Of a stretch of 64,000 nucleotides of DNA, positions 10,910-18,855 are shown in pieces. Every line of letters starts with the position of its first letter. The stretch's first letter is position 1. This DNA is from Bordetella trematum (GTDB taxonomy: Bacteria; Pseudomonadota; Gammaproteobacteria; Burkholderiales; Burkholderiaceae_B). Location of the stretch: NCBI RefSeq assembly GCF_900078335.1, contig NZ_FKBR01000019.1, forward strand, positions 62,001-126,000, given 5' to 3'. A program made the position numbers and the translations under genes. Under the pieces are notes generated by a model. It had not been told where the DNA came from, searched no databases, and saw nothing but the letters and a program-made list of their open reading frames with translations.

Positions 10910-11709
10910 GCGAAGCCCTGCTGAGCCGCCGCGAGGGCGGCGTGCTGATCCTGTCGAACAATAACGTGGCTGCGCGCAATGCCCTGTCGCCGGCCTTCTA
11001 CGCGGCGCTGACCGGATCCCTGCGTCAGGCCGCCACCGACCCGGCCGTCGGCGCCATCGTGCTGACGGGCGAGGGCGGTCATTTCTGCTCCGGCGGGGAT
11101 CTGCGGCAACTGGCCGGACGGCGCGAACTGCCGCAGGCCGAGCGGCGTGAGCGCCTGGAGGCGTTGCACGACCTGATCCGCAGCCTGCGCGACTGCCCCA
11201 AGCCGGTGATCGCAGCGGTCGAGGGCGCAGCAGCCGGGGCCGGATTGTCGCTGGCGCTGGCCTGCGACATGCTGGTGGCTGCCCACGATGCCGTGTTTTC
11301 GGTGGCTTACGTCAAGGTGGGGCTGACGCCCGATGGCGGCGCCACGGCCTTTCTGGCCGAGTTTCTGTCGCGTCAGTTGCTGACCGAACTGTGCCTGAGC
11401 GGCGACCGCGTCAGCGGTGCGCGCATGGCAGAGCTGGGCGTGGTCAACCGCCTGACCGAGACGGGCCAGGCGCTGGCCGCGGCGACTACGCTGGCAGCCA
11501 CGCTGGCCCAGGGGCCGGAGCTGGCCATGGCGCGCATCAAGGCCTTGTGCCGGCACGCGCCGCGCAACACCCTGGAAGAGCAGTTGGAGCTGGAGGCCCG
11601 CGACATGGTGCGTTCGCAGGAGACCGAAGAATCGCGCGAGGGCATCAGCGCATTTCTGGAAAAACGCCGCGCCGATTTCGGTCGGCTGCGTGGCAAGGAG
11701 GAGCGATGA
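10906..11709 (+). CDS. Enoyl-CoA hydratase/isomerase family protein
   Basis: This 267-residue crotonase-fold enzyme has the oxyanion-hole stretch GHFCSGGDLRQLAG near residue 63 and AAVEGAAAGAGLSLALACDM near 105. The catalytic-glutamate position of classical hydratases appears to be occupied differently (SVAYVKVGLTPDGGATAFL), so it may be an isomerase or a hydratase of atypical specificity. ATGA overlaps tie it to the genes on both sides. It is a second crotonase in an operon that already encodes a fused one, which suggests a separate step such as handling a branched or unsaturated intermediate. That step is inference. Confidence 0.84.
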   Translation: MSEALLSRREGGVLILSNNNVAARNALSPAFYAALTGSLRQAATDPAVGAIVLTGEGGHFCSGGDLRQLAGRRELPQAERRERLEALHDLIRSLRDCPKPVIAAVEGAAAGAGLSLALACDMLVAAHDAVFSVAYVKVGLTPDGGATAFLAEFLSRQLLTELCLSGDRVSGARMAELGVVNRLTETGQALAAATTLAATLAQGPELAMARIKALCRHAPRNTLEEQLELEARDMVRSQETEESREGISAFLEKRRADFGRLRGKEER

Positions 11710-12965
11710 TGACCGAACAACGACAGCAAGCGCAGGAAGCGACCTTGGACTTCCCCCTGGAAGGGGTGCGCGTCCTGGACCTCTCCAGGGTGTTCGCCGG
11801 TCCGTTGTGCGGGCAGGTGCTGGCCGACTACGGCGCCGAGGTGGTGAAGGTCGAGCATCCCCAGCGTGGCGACGACACGCGCGACTGGGGCATCCGCATC
11901 GGCAAGACCGAGACCACCTACTACAACAGCATGAACCGCAACAAGCGGTCCATCACCCTGGATCTGCAGACGCCGGAAGGCATCCGCATCGTGCATGAGC
12001 TGGTGCCGCAGTTCGATGTGGTGATCCACAACTTCAAGCACGGTGGCGCCGAGAAACTCGGGCTGGGCTATGACGTCCTCAAGGCGATCAAGCCGGACCT
12101 GATCTATTGCGTGATCGCCGGTTACGGCAGCGATGGCCCCGAAGCCAAGCGCCCCGGCTACGACCTCGTGGTACAGGGCGAAAGCGGCTTGATGGCCATC
12201 AATGGCGAGGCCCATTCGCCGCCGCTGAAATTCGGCGTGGCGGTGGTCGACATGATGACCGGCATGGGCGCGGCGCAGGCGGTGCTGGCCGCCCTGTACG
12301 GTCGCAGCCGCAACGGGCGCGGACGCTTGATCGAGCTGGCGCTGTACGACAGCGGCATTTCGCTGACCGGCTACTACGGGCTGGATGCCTTGCAACTGGG
12401 GCATGATCCCGAGCGCTACGGCAATGCCCATCCGTCCATCGTGCCTTATGGCATGTACGAAGCCTCGGATGGCCCGCTGATCGTGGCCGTGGGCAACAAC
12501 GCGCAGTTCGAGCGTTTCTGCCGCCAGGTCATCGAGCAGCCCCATATCGTCGAGGATCCGCGTTTCGCGACCAATGTGCAGCGCGCCCGCAACCGCTTGG
12601 AGCTGGTGCCCCTGGTGCGCGAGGCCATCGGCGCCTTGCCGCGCGAGCTGCTGCTGCAACGCATGACCGAGGCCGGCATTCCCTGCGGCCGCGTCGCGGG
12701 CCTGCACGAAGCCCTGACCTGCGAGCGTAGCCGGCGCAGCCGGCTGGTGCAGGACATGCCTCATCCGGTCGTGGGCAGCACACCGGTGTTCGCCCCGGCC
12801 GTGCGGCTGGATGGCGAACGCCTGCCTATCCGTCGCGCGCCGCCCACGCTGGGCGAGGGCACGCGCGAGCTACTGCAGCAACTGCTCGCCATGAGCGATG
12901 CCGAGTTGCTGGCGTTGCAACAAGCCGGCGTGCTCACGCTGCCGGACGGCCCACCCGAGGCCTGA
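11706..12965 (+). CDS. CaiB/BaiF-type CoA transferase (family III)
   Basis: This 419-residue family III CoA transferase moves CoA between acyl-CoA and a free acid. The N terminus carries GVRVLDLSRVFAGPLCGQVL and ADYGAEVVKVEHP, both standard for the family. The likely catalytic aspartate is D182 in VVDMMTGMGAA. Two in-frame ATGs (11706 and 11709) overlap the preceding stop; the first was used. In this operon it would supply the activated substrate from a CoA donor, where the Rhodopseudomonas pimelate operon uses a CoA ligase instead. The substrate acid is unknown. Confidence 0.88.
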   Translation: MMTEQRQQAQEATLDFPLEGVRVLDLSRVFAGPLCGQVLADYGAEVVKVEHPQRGDDTRDWGIRIGKTETTYYNSMNRNKRSITLDLQTPEGIRIVHELVPQFDVVIHNFKHGGAEKLGLGYDVLKAIKPDLIYCVIAGYGSDGPEAKRPGYDLVVQGESGLMAINGEAHSPPLKFGVAVVDMMTGMGAAQAVLAALYGRSRNGRGRLIELALYDSGISLTGYYGLDALQLGHDPERYGNAHPSIVPYGMYEASDGPLIVAVGNNAQFERFCRQVIEQPHIVEDPRFATNVQRARNRLELVPLVREAIGALPRELLLQRMTEAGIPCGRVAGLHEALTCERSRRSRLVQDMPHPVVGSTPVFAPAVRLDGERLPIRRAPPTLGEGTRELLQQLLAMSDAELLALQQAGVLTLPDGPPEA

Positions 12966-12971
12966 CCCCGA

Positions 12972-13005
12972 CCTCGCCCGACAGGGCGGGGCCGTCGTAT
13001 TTTTA
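12972..13005 (+). terminator. Hairpin with T-rich tail before the Bug receptor gene
   Basis: CCTCGCCC (12972-12979) pairs with GGGCGGGG (12984-12991) with one G-T wobble and a GACA loop. A T-rich stretch (TATTTTTATT) follows seven bases later, directly upstream of the next ribosome site. It could be a weak terminator or attenuator that lowers or uncouples expression of the receptor gene. The distance between stem and T run makes it imperfect. Confidence 0.35.
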
Positions 13006-13017
13006 TTAGGAGACAAC

Positions 13018-14025
13018 ATGCGGCTTCCCATCACTTCGACCTTGCGCCATACGCGCCGCCAACTGCTGCTGGGCCTGGCAGCGGCTTCCCTGGTGGCGGG
13101 CCTGGCGCCGGTCCAGGCGGCCGAGTGGCCCGACAAGATGATCCGGCTGTTCGTACCGTTCCCGGCGGGCGGTCCGACCGACACTGCCTCGCGGCTGGTG
13201 GGCCAGGAACTGGGCGAACGCCTGAAGCAGACCATCGTCGTGGAGAACCGCCCGGGCGCATCCGGCACCATTGCGGCCACCCAGGTCGCCAACAGCGCGC
13301 CTGACGGCTATACCCTGATGACGCTGGCCACGCCCACCTTGCTGGCGCCGCACCTCTACCCCAGCGTGCGGTATGACACCTTGAAGGACTTCACGCCGGT
13401 GGCCACGGTGTATGACCTGCCCATCGTGGTGGTGGTCAATCCGGATCTGCTGCCCGAGGTGACCGACCTGGCCTCGCTCATCGCGCATGCCAAGGCCGCC
13501 AAGACGCCGCTGAACTACACCAGCTCCGGCGTGGGCAGCTTTGGTCACCTGAGCATGGAACTGCTCAAGCAGATGGGCGACTTCAAGATGCAGCACGTGC
13601 CCTACAAGGGCGGCGTGCCGGCGATCACCGATACCATCGGCGGGCAGGTGCCGGTGATGTATGCCGACCTGGTGGCGGCGCTGCCGCATGTGCAGGCGGG
13701 CAAACTGCGCGCCATCGCCATCGGCTCGCCCGAGCGCATCAAGGTGCTGCCGGAGGTGCCCACCATTGCCGAGCAGGGCTTCAAGGGCTACGACGCGGTG
13801 TCGTGGGGCGGTTTGCTGGCGCCGGCCGGCACGCCTGCGCCGGTGGTCGAACGCATTTCCGCCGAGATGAAGGACATCCTGGCCCAACCCGATATCCAGG
13901 AGAAACTGCTCAATGTGGGGGCCATCGCCCACTACGAAGACCCGGCCCAGATGGGCGAGCGCATCAAGCAGGATTACGAGCGTTGGGGCGCGTTGATCCG
14001 CGAGAAGGGGATCGCCACGCAGTAA
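13018..14025 (+). CDS. Bug/TctC-family periplasmic solute receptor
   Basis: This 335-residue secreted binding protein has a signal peptide with HTRRQLLLGLAAASLVAG ending at VQAAEWP, and the family hallmark DKMIRLFVPFPAGGPTDTAS. Further conserved stretches are VVENRPGASGTIAA near residue 75 and HVPYKGGVPAITDTIGGQVP near 197. Bug receptors bind small carboxylates or amides and normally feed TctAB-type permeases, but many in Alcaligenaceae are orphans, as here. AGGAGA lies just before the ATG. Its position at the end of a pimelate-type operon suggests that it captures or senses the acid degraded by that operon. Confidence 0.92.
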   Translation: MRLPITSTLRHTRRQLLLGLAAASLVAGLAPVQAAEWPDKMIRLFVPFPAGGPTDTASRLVGQELGERLKQTIVVENRPGASGTIAATQVANSAPDGYTLMTLATPTLLAPHLYPSVRYDTLKDFTPVATVYDLPIVVVVNPDLLPEVTDLASLIAHAKAAKTPLNYTSSGVGSFGHLSMELLKQMGDFKMQHVPYKGGVPAITDTIGGQVPVMYADLVAALPHVQAGKLRAIAIGSPERIKVLPEVPTIAEQGFKGYDAVSWGGLLAPAGTPAPVVERISAEMKDILAQPDIQEKLLNVGAIAHYEDPAQMGERIKQDYERWGALIREKGIATQ

Positions 14026-14191
14026 GTCCGGGGCTCGCCCGGACCTGCCCTGGTCGCGCCGGCAGGCGCGGCCAGTGGCAAATCCACTGCCAGGGATGCG
14101 GACAATTAATTTGTCGGCGGCGCGGCAGGCTCGTAGGGTTACAGCTTTTGCACGACGCCGCCGGGAGGGCTGCGTCGCTCTGGAGGCCCCG

Positions 14192-15400
14192 ATGAACGAG
14201 CGTATTTTCTTGAACGCAGTGGACGCGCAGGGCGCGCCGCTGCACATTGTGGTGCGCCAGGGGCGCATTGCCGCCCTGGCGCACGAGCGGCCGGCCTGTG
14301 CCGGCATCGAGACCGTCGATCTGGGTGGCCAGCTGGTATTGCCTGGACTGGTCGATGGCCATATCCACCTGGACAAGAGTTTCGTGGGCGGGCGCTGGCA
14401 TCCGCACCAGCCGGCCGCGTCGCTGCGCGAGCGGCTGGCATTGGAAAAGCGTGAGCTGGCCGCCGCTGCGCCGATACTGGAACGTGCCGACGCGTTGCTG
14501 CGTCTGGCGGCGGGGTGGGGCACCATGGCGATGCGCAGCCATGTGGATGTCGACGCCACCACCCAGCTCACCCATCTGCATGCGGTCATGCGCGCCTGCG
14601 AGCGCTGGCGTGATCTGATCGATGTCGAGCTGGTTGCCTTTCCGCAGGCGGGGGTGATGTCCTGTCCCGGCACGGTGCAGTGGCTGGAGGCTGCCGTGCG
14701 GGAAGGCGCGCAAGTGGTGGGCGGCATCGATCCGGGCGCCCTCGATGGCGACCCCGATGGTCAGCTGGACGCAGTGTTCGGCATTGCCGATCGCCATGGC
14801 GCGAAGATCGACATCCACCTGCATGAGCCCGGCGAACAATGTGCCGAGCAGCTCACGCGCATCGCCACGCGCACGCGGGCCTTGGGCATGGCGGGGCGGG
14901 TGGCGGTCAGCCATGCCTATGGGTTGGGCGACCTGGATGAGGCGGCGCTGGCGCGTATGGCGGCGCGCTTGAGCGAGGCCGGCGTGGCGATCATGACCAA
15001 CGCGCCGGGCCAGCGGGCCTTTCCGCCGGTCCTGGCGCTGCGCGAAGCGGGGGTGCTGGTCTTTACCGGCAACGACAACATCCAGGATGCCTGGTGGCCC
15101 TATGGCAATGGCGACATGCTGCAGCGGGCCATGCTGGTCGGCTATCGCAGCGGGTTCTATACCGATGAGGAGCTGAACGTGGCGCTGGAGATGGCCACGG
15201 TGTGCGCCGCCCGGGTCCTGGGGCTGGCTGGCTACGGCCTGCAGGTGGGCCACCGTGCCGACTTCATGGCGGTGCCGGCCGCGTGCGCGGCAGCGGCCGT
15301 GGCGGGCGTGCCCGCCGCACGCACCCTGGTGCGCGCAGGCCGGGTGTGGCATCCCCTGCGCGATGCGCCGGCCCCGGTCGGGCAGGAGCACCGGCGCTGA
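14192..15400 (+). CDS. Cytosine-deaminase-like amidohydrolase
   Basis: This 402-residue metal-dependent hydrolase has the metal-binding PGLVDGHIHLDKSFVGGRWH near residue 50. MRSHVDVD, DIHLHEPGEQ near 210, VSHAYGLGDLDE near 237 and the FTGNDNIQDAWWPYGNGDM segment follow; the last matches the conserved active-site aspartate region of CodA-type cytosine deaminases and related enzymes. It removes an amino group or opens an amide on a ring-like substrate, probably in the cytoplasm. The start at 14192 follows TGGAGG. No permease is adjacent, so the true substrate is open. Confidence 0.83.
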   Translation: MNERIFLNAVDAQGAPLHIVVRQGRIAALAHERPACAGIETVDLGGQLVLPGLVDGHIHLDKSFVGGRWHPHQPAASLRERLALEKRELAAAAPILERADALLRLAAGWGTMAMRSHVDVDATTQLTHLHAVMRACERWRDLIDVELVAFPQAGVMSCPGTVQWLEAAVREGAQVVGGIDPGALDGDPDGQLDAVFGIADRHGAKIDIHLHEPGEQCAEQLTRIATRTRALGMAGRVAVSHAYGLGDLDEAALARMAARLSEAGVAIMTNAPGQRAFPPVLALREAGVLVFTGNDNIQDAWWPYGNGDMLQRAMLVGYRSGFYTDEELNVALEMATVCAARVLGLAGYGLQVGHRADFMAVPAACAAAAVAGVPAARTLVRAGRVWHPLRDAPAPVGQEHRR

Positions 15401-15457
15401 AAGAAAAGCCCGCCGCGCTGAGCAAGCGACGGCGGGCCGGGTCAGGCGTGCAGCGGT

Positions 15458-15946
15458 TTACTTGAGTTTGGCCTGGACTTTCTCGATGGCCTTCAGGGCG
15501 CAGGCTTCATCGAGGTGGCCGCCGGGCGCGCCGCCCACGCCGACCGCGCCGATGACGTCATCGCCGGCCTTGATGGGCACGCCGCCGCCCAGGAACAGAA
15601 AGCCGTCGATGGCGGCCATCTGGCTGGCGCCAGGGTTCTTCTGGATGTTCTCGGCCAGCGTGCTGGTGGGCGTGCGGGTCGAGGCCGAGGTGTAGGCCTT
15701 GCGCTGCGAAGCGCTGACCGTATGCGGCGTGGCCTTGTCGGCGCGCATCAGGGCGCGCAGCGTGCCGGCGCGATCCACCACGGCAGCGGTGACGTTGTAG
15801 CCTTCGGCCAGGCAGATCTGGACCGTTTGCTGGGCGATCTCCGAGGCGATGTCCAGCGGCAGATTTTTCTCCTGCAGCACCTGGGCCGAAGCCAGGGGGG
15901 CGGCGGAGAGGGCGAGCAGGGCGAACAGGGCAGGACGGAAAACCAT
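15458..15946 (-). CDS. GlcG/HbpS-family (DUF336) secreted protein
   Basis: This 162-residue protein has a signal peptide (MVFRPALFALLALSAAPLAS, cleavage after AQ). The mature part is a GlcG/HbpS domain, seen in YNVTAAVVDRAGTLRALMRADKATPHT, in FLFLGGGVPIKAGDDVIGAVGVGG and in a C terminus ending VQAKLK. Members bind haem, cobalamin or small ligands, or act as accessory factors near catabolic genes; none of those roles can be chosen here. AGGAG precedes the ATG. It is convergent with the amidohydrolase gene and lies just downstream of a LysR regulator on the same strand. Confidence 0.85.
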   Translation of the reverse strand: MVFRPALFALLALSAAPLASAQVLQEKNLPLDIASEIAQQTVQICLAEGYNVTAAVVDRAGTLRALMRADKATPHTVSASQRKAYTSASTRTPTSTLAENIQKNPGASQMAAIDGFLFLGGGVPIKAGDDVIGAVGVGGAPGGHLDEACALKAIEKVQAKLK

Positions 15947-16100
15947 GGTGACTCCTGGAATGATCGTTGACTGAATCCCGGGCCGGGGATGGCCGGGAGG
16001 GGACTTCAGGTCTAGCCTGAACTGATGATATCGATGCCCGTGGCGATGGAACAATTAATTTCCTGGATGCCTGGAAGTGCCAAATCGGATACTCCAGGCG

Positions 16101-16979
16101 CTAGGGGTTTTCTTCGTCGAGCAGCGCCACCAGCAGCTCGGCGGCGAGCCGGATGAGCGCGTTGCTGTCTGGCCGGTGCAGCAGGGCGATTTCAAAGGTG
16201 GTCAGGGGCGCAAAGCCTTGCGCGGCGTCGAGCACGCGGTGCGCGGGGGTGGCGGCGCGGGCGGGCAGCAGGCTCATGCCCAGGCCGCTGGCCACGGCCT
16301 GCAGGATGCCGGCCAGCCCCGAACTGGTGAAGCTGATGCGCCAGTTGCGCCCCATGGCCTCGATGGCGTTGATCATGTCGTCGCGGTAGAGGCCGCGGGG
16401 CGGGAAGGTCACCAGCGGCACCGGATCCTGCTCGAAGCTGGGGTGGGCCGCGCTGTCCAGCCAGACCAGCGTCTCGGGACGGCAGAACGTCGCTTCACGG
16501 CTGTGGCGGCGCTGCTTGATGAGCACCAGTTCCAGTTCTCCGCGGTCATAGCTGGCGGCCAGGTCGCGGCTCAGGCCGCTGGTGATCTCCAGCTTGGCTT
16601 GCGGGTGGGCGCGGCTGAACGCGGCCAGGGCGGCCATGGTGCGGCCGGTGACGAAGTCATCCGGCAGCCCCAGGCGCAGCGTGACGCTGGCGCTACCCGA
16701 GAGGGCGTCATTCAGCTGTTCGCTGATGGCCAGCAGGTGGCGCGCATAGCCGAGCAGGGTTTCTCCCGCATCGGTGGGATGGATCTCGCGGTGGCCGCGT
16801 TCCAGCAACCGATGGCCGACGACCTCCTCCAGCCGGCGCACCTTCTGGCTGACCGTCGACTGGGTGGAGTGCAGGCGCGTGGCCGCCGCCGTGAAGCTGC
16901 CGCAGTCGACCACCATCACGATGGCGCGCAGCAGGTCCAGGTCGAGCGGGGGCCTATTCGGTTTGCCACTGTGGTTCAT
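16101..16979 (-). CDS. LysR-family transcriptional regulator
   Basis: This 292-residue regulator has an N-terminal helix-turn-helix (LDLDLLRAIVMVVDCGSFTA, then ATRLHSTQSTVSQKVRRLEE) and a C-terminal effector-binding domain (SVTLRLGLPDDFVTGRTMAA and onward). The ATG at 16979 is preferred because it leaves a short leader before the conserved domain; an ATG at 17021 would add 14 residues, and no strong ribosome site favours either. It is transcribed towards the GlcG-like gene and diverges from the ankyrin gene. The GlcG-like and amidohydrolase genes are reasonable targets, but this is inferred from position only. Confidence 0.86.
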   Translation of the reverse strand: MNHSGKPNRPPLDLDLLRAIVMVVDCGSFTAAATRLHSTQSTVSQKVRRLEEVVGHRLLERGHREIHPTDAGETLLGYARHLLAISEQLNDALSGSASVTLRLGLPDDFVTGRTMAALAAFSRAHPQAKLEITSGLSRDLAASYDRGELELVLIKQRRHSREATFCRPETLVWLDSAAHPSFEQDPVPLVTFPPRGLYRDDMINAIEAMGRNWRISFTSSGLAGILQAVASGLGMSLLPARAATPAHRVLDAAQGFAPLTTFEIALLHRPDSNALIRLAAELLVALLDEENP

Positions 16980-17096
16980 GTGAATATTTAACTTATGAAT
17001 ATCTCCCGCGACTTTTATCATTCCCGGCAGGGCGTCGCAATCGGCTGCCCCGATAGTTCGAACAATGTATTGAAAAAGGAGGGCCGTGCCTTGCTG

Positions 17097-17768
17097 ATGG
17101 AACGTATCGCCATTTTTCTGGGAGGCATGATCGCCATGGTGTCGTCATGGATGGCAAGCGCCGCAGGCGGCGAGCTGGAGCAGCAATTGCGGCGGGCCGC
17201 CGAGCGTGGCGACGTCGTGCAACTGCAGGCGGCGCTGGCCGCCGGCGCGCAGATCGAGGCGCGCGATGCGGCCGGGGCCACGCCCTTGCTGATCGCAACC
17301 CACGCCAACCAGATTGCGGCGGCCAAAGCGCTGATCGAGGCGGGGGCCGACGTGAACGCCAAGGACCGCATCGATGACAGTCCCTACCTGTACGCCGGCG
17401 CGCGCGGCCTGAACGAGATACTGCGGCTGACCCTGGCGCATGGCGCCGATCTCAAGAGCACCAACCGCTATGGCGGCACGGCTCTCATTCCGGCTGCCGA
17501 GCGTGGCCACGTGGAGACGGTCAGGACGCTGATCGAGGCCGGCGTGGCGCCTGACCATGTCAACCGCCTGGGCTGGACCGCCCTGCTGGAGGCCATCATC
17601 CTGGGCGATGGCGGTCCCAGCCATGAAGCCATCGTGGCTGCGCTGCTGGCGGCGGGCGCCGATCCGGAACTGGCCGACGGCCAGGGGGTCACGCCCTTGC
17701 AGCATGCCCGTCAGCGCGGCTACGCCGGCATGGCCAGGCAGCTGGAGCAGGCCGGCGCGCGACGCTGA
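17097..17768 (+). CDS. Exported ankyrin-repeat protein
   Basis: This 223-residue protein starts MERIAIFLGGMIAMVSSWMA with a hydrophobic leader ending SAAGG, which suggests export to the periplasm. Five ankyrin-type units follow from about residue 25, for example GADVNAKDRIDDSPYLYAGA and GWTALLEAIIL, ending GVTPLQHARQRGYAGMARQL. Ankyrin repeats mediate protein contacts; similar small periplasmic ankyrin proteins often accompany oxidative-stress or catabolic genes. A TTG at 17091 is better spaced from AGGAGG (17078-17083) and would add two residues. A strong terminator follows. Confidence 0.85.
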   Translation: MERIAIFLGGMIAMVSSWMASAAGGELEQQLRRAAERGDVVQLQAALAAGAQIEARDAAGATPLLIATHANQIAAAKALIEAGADVNAKDRIDDSPYLYAGARGLNEILRLTLAHGADLKSTNRYGGTALIPAAERGHVETVRTLIEAGVAPDHVNRLGWTALLEAIILGDGGPSHEAIVAALLAAGADPELADGQGVTPLQHARQRGYAGMARQLEQAGARR

Positions 17769-17805
17769 GACCGACAGAAAATCCGCCACGCCCGACGTGG
17801 TCCCG

Positions 17806-17832
17806 GCCTGCGCTGTGGCGCAGGCTTTTTTT
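17806..17832 (+). terminator. Rho-independent terminator of the ankyrin gene
   Basis: GCCTGCGC (17806-17813), a TGTG loop and GCGCAGGC (17818-17825) form a perfect eight-base stem followed directly by seven T residues. It ends transcription 38 bases after the ankyrin stop and insulates the IclR module that follows. Confidence 0.9.
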
Positions 17833-17882
17833 CGCCATGTCCTCGGTGGATGCGGCTGCCGCAGCCTGCCGGAACGGCAGGG

Positions 17883-17900
17883 TTTCCGTTTAATGGAAAT
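17883..17900. promoter_or_regulatory. IclR-type operator, distal copy
   Basis: TTTCCGTTTAATGGAAAT is one of two identical 18-base copies upstream of the IclR gene. The core TTTCC-N7-GGAAA is a perfect dyad of the spacing seen for IclR-family operators. This copy lies 131 bases before the IclR start, upstream of the presumed promoter. Confidence 0.6.
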
Positions 17901-17994
17901 GTAACTCACTGATTTTTAATGGGTTTTCTCATCGTTAACCCTGTGGCTGCAATTTCTGTCTACAAAGATAATTTGTCCATCAAACAGAAAAATC

Positions 17995-18012
17995 TTTCCG
18001 TTTAATGGAAAT
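17995..18012. promoter_or_regulatory. IclR-type operator, proximal copy
   Basis: This is the second exact copy of TTTCCGTTTAATGGAAAT, 112 bases downstream of the first. It ends one base before the ATG used for the IclR gene and covers the upstream alternative ATG and the weak ribosome site. Binding here would block transcription and probably translation start, as expected for autorepression. Confidence 0.6.
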
Positions 18013-18013
18013 C

Positions 18014-18811
18014 ATGAAAAAAGACGCAGCCAAAGACGTCGCGGTAGGTTCGCTGGAGCGAGGCATTCTGATCCTGCAGGCGCTGCAGGAAGCGACCGGC
18101 CCGCTGACCCTGATGGAGCTATGCGGTCAGCTTGATCTCAAGCCCAGTTCGGCCCACCGCCTGCTGGCCTCGCTGATCGCCCTGGGCTATGTGGTTCGCG
18201 AACCGGCGGGCAAGCGCTACCTGCCGGCGCCGCAGAGCCTGGCCCCGCTGAATCTTCAACATCCGATCACGATGGTGCGGCTGGCCTGCCGCAGCGCGCT
18301 GGAAGCATTGCGCGAAGAAACCGGAGAGACGTCCTCGTTGGTGCTGTTCGTGGGTTACGAGCGGCTGGTGCTGGATTTCGTGATCGGCCAGCGCATGCTG
18401 GCGCCGTACTACCAGGCCTGGCTGCGCAGCCCGCTGCACGGCTCGGCCTCCGGCAAGCTGCTGCTGGCGGCCATGGAGGAGGCGCATTGGCCGGCCATGC
18501 TGGGCGCCGAGCCCTATCCCACGCCGACGCCCTACACCTTGTCGAACCTGCCGGCGCTGCGCCAGGAGATCCAGGCGGTGCGCGCGGATCAGTTCGCGAT
18601 TTCCAAGGATGAGGCCTACGAAGGCGTCTCCGCATTTGGCCGCAGTTTCATTGTCGAAGGCAAGGCCCTGGGCTGCGTCACCCTGACCGTCGAGTCGGCT
18701 TCGTTGTCGCCGGCGCGCGAACAGATGCTGCTGGAGCGCCTGCAGCGCTGTGTGGTCAGCGTGGGCGCGGCGGCGTCGGCCCTGCGTCAGCTCAGGCGCT
18801 GGCTTTTCTGA
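18014..18811 (+). CDS. IclR-family regulator of the oxygenase/TRAP module
   Basis: This 265-residue regulator has an N-terminal winged helix (VGSLERGILILQALQEATG, then LMELCGQLDLKPSSAHRLLA) and a C-terminal IclR effector domain with SPLHGSASGKLLLAAMEEAH and the AISKDEAYEGVSAFGRSFIV pocket. An ATG at 18005 would add three residues but sits inside an operator. The gene is co-directional with the oxygenase alpha gene, 44 bases upstream, and has two exact operator copies in front. It probably controls itself together with the whole module down to 25584. The effector is likely the transported substrate or a product, by inference. Confidence 0.88.
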   Translation: MKKDAAKDVAVGSLERGILILQALQEATGPLTLMELCGQLDLKPSSAHRLLASLIALGYVVREPAGKRYLPAPQSLAPLNLQHPITMVRLACRSALEALREETGETSSLVLFVGYERLVLDFVIGQRMLAPYYQAWLRSPLHGSASGKLLLAAMEEAHWPAMLGAEPYPTPTPYTLSNLPALRQEIQAVRADQFAISKDEAYEGVSAFGRSFIVEGKALGCVTLTVESASLSPAREQMLLERLQRCVVSVGAAASALRQLRRWLF

Positions 18812-18855
18812 CGACCCGATTCATCGTCTTTTCATTTCTGAACGAGGAAATACCC

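Noticed and set aside
17945-17972. Promoter for the IclR gene with GATAAT at 17967-17972 as -10
   Set aside because: The matching -35 at 17 bases spacing (TGGCTG) is poor, so I could not support exact promoter boxes, although a promoter between the two operators is likely.
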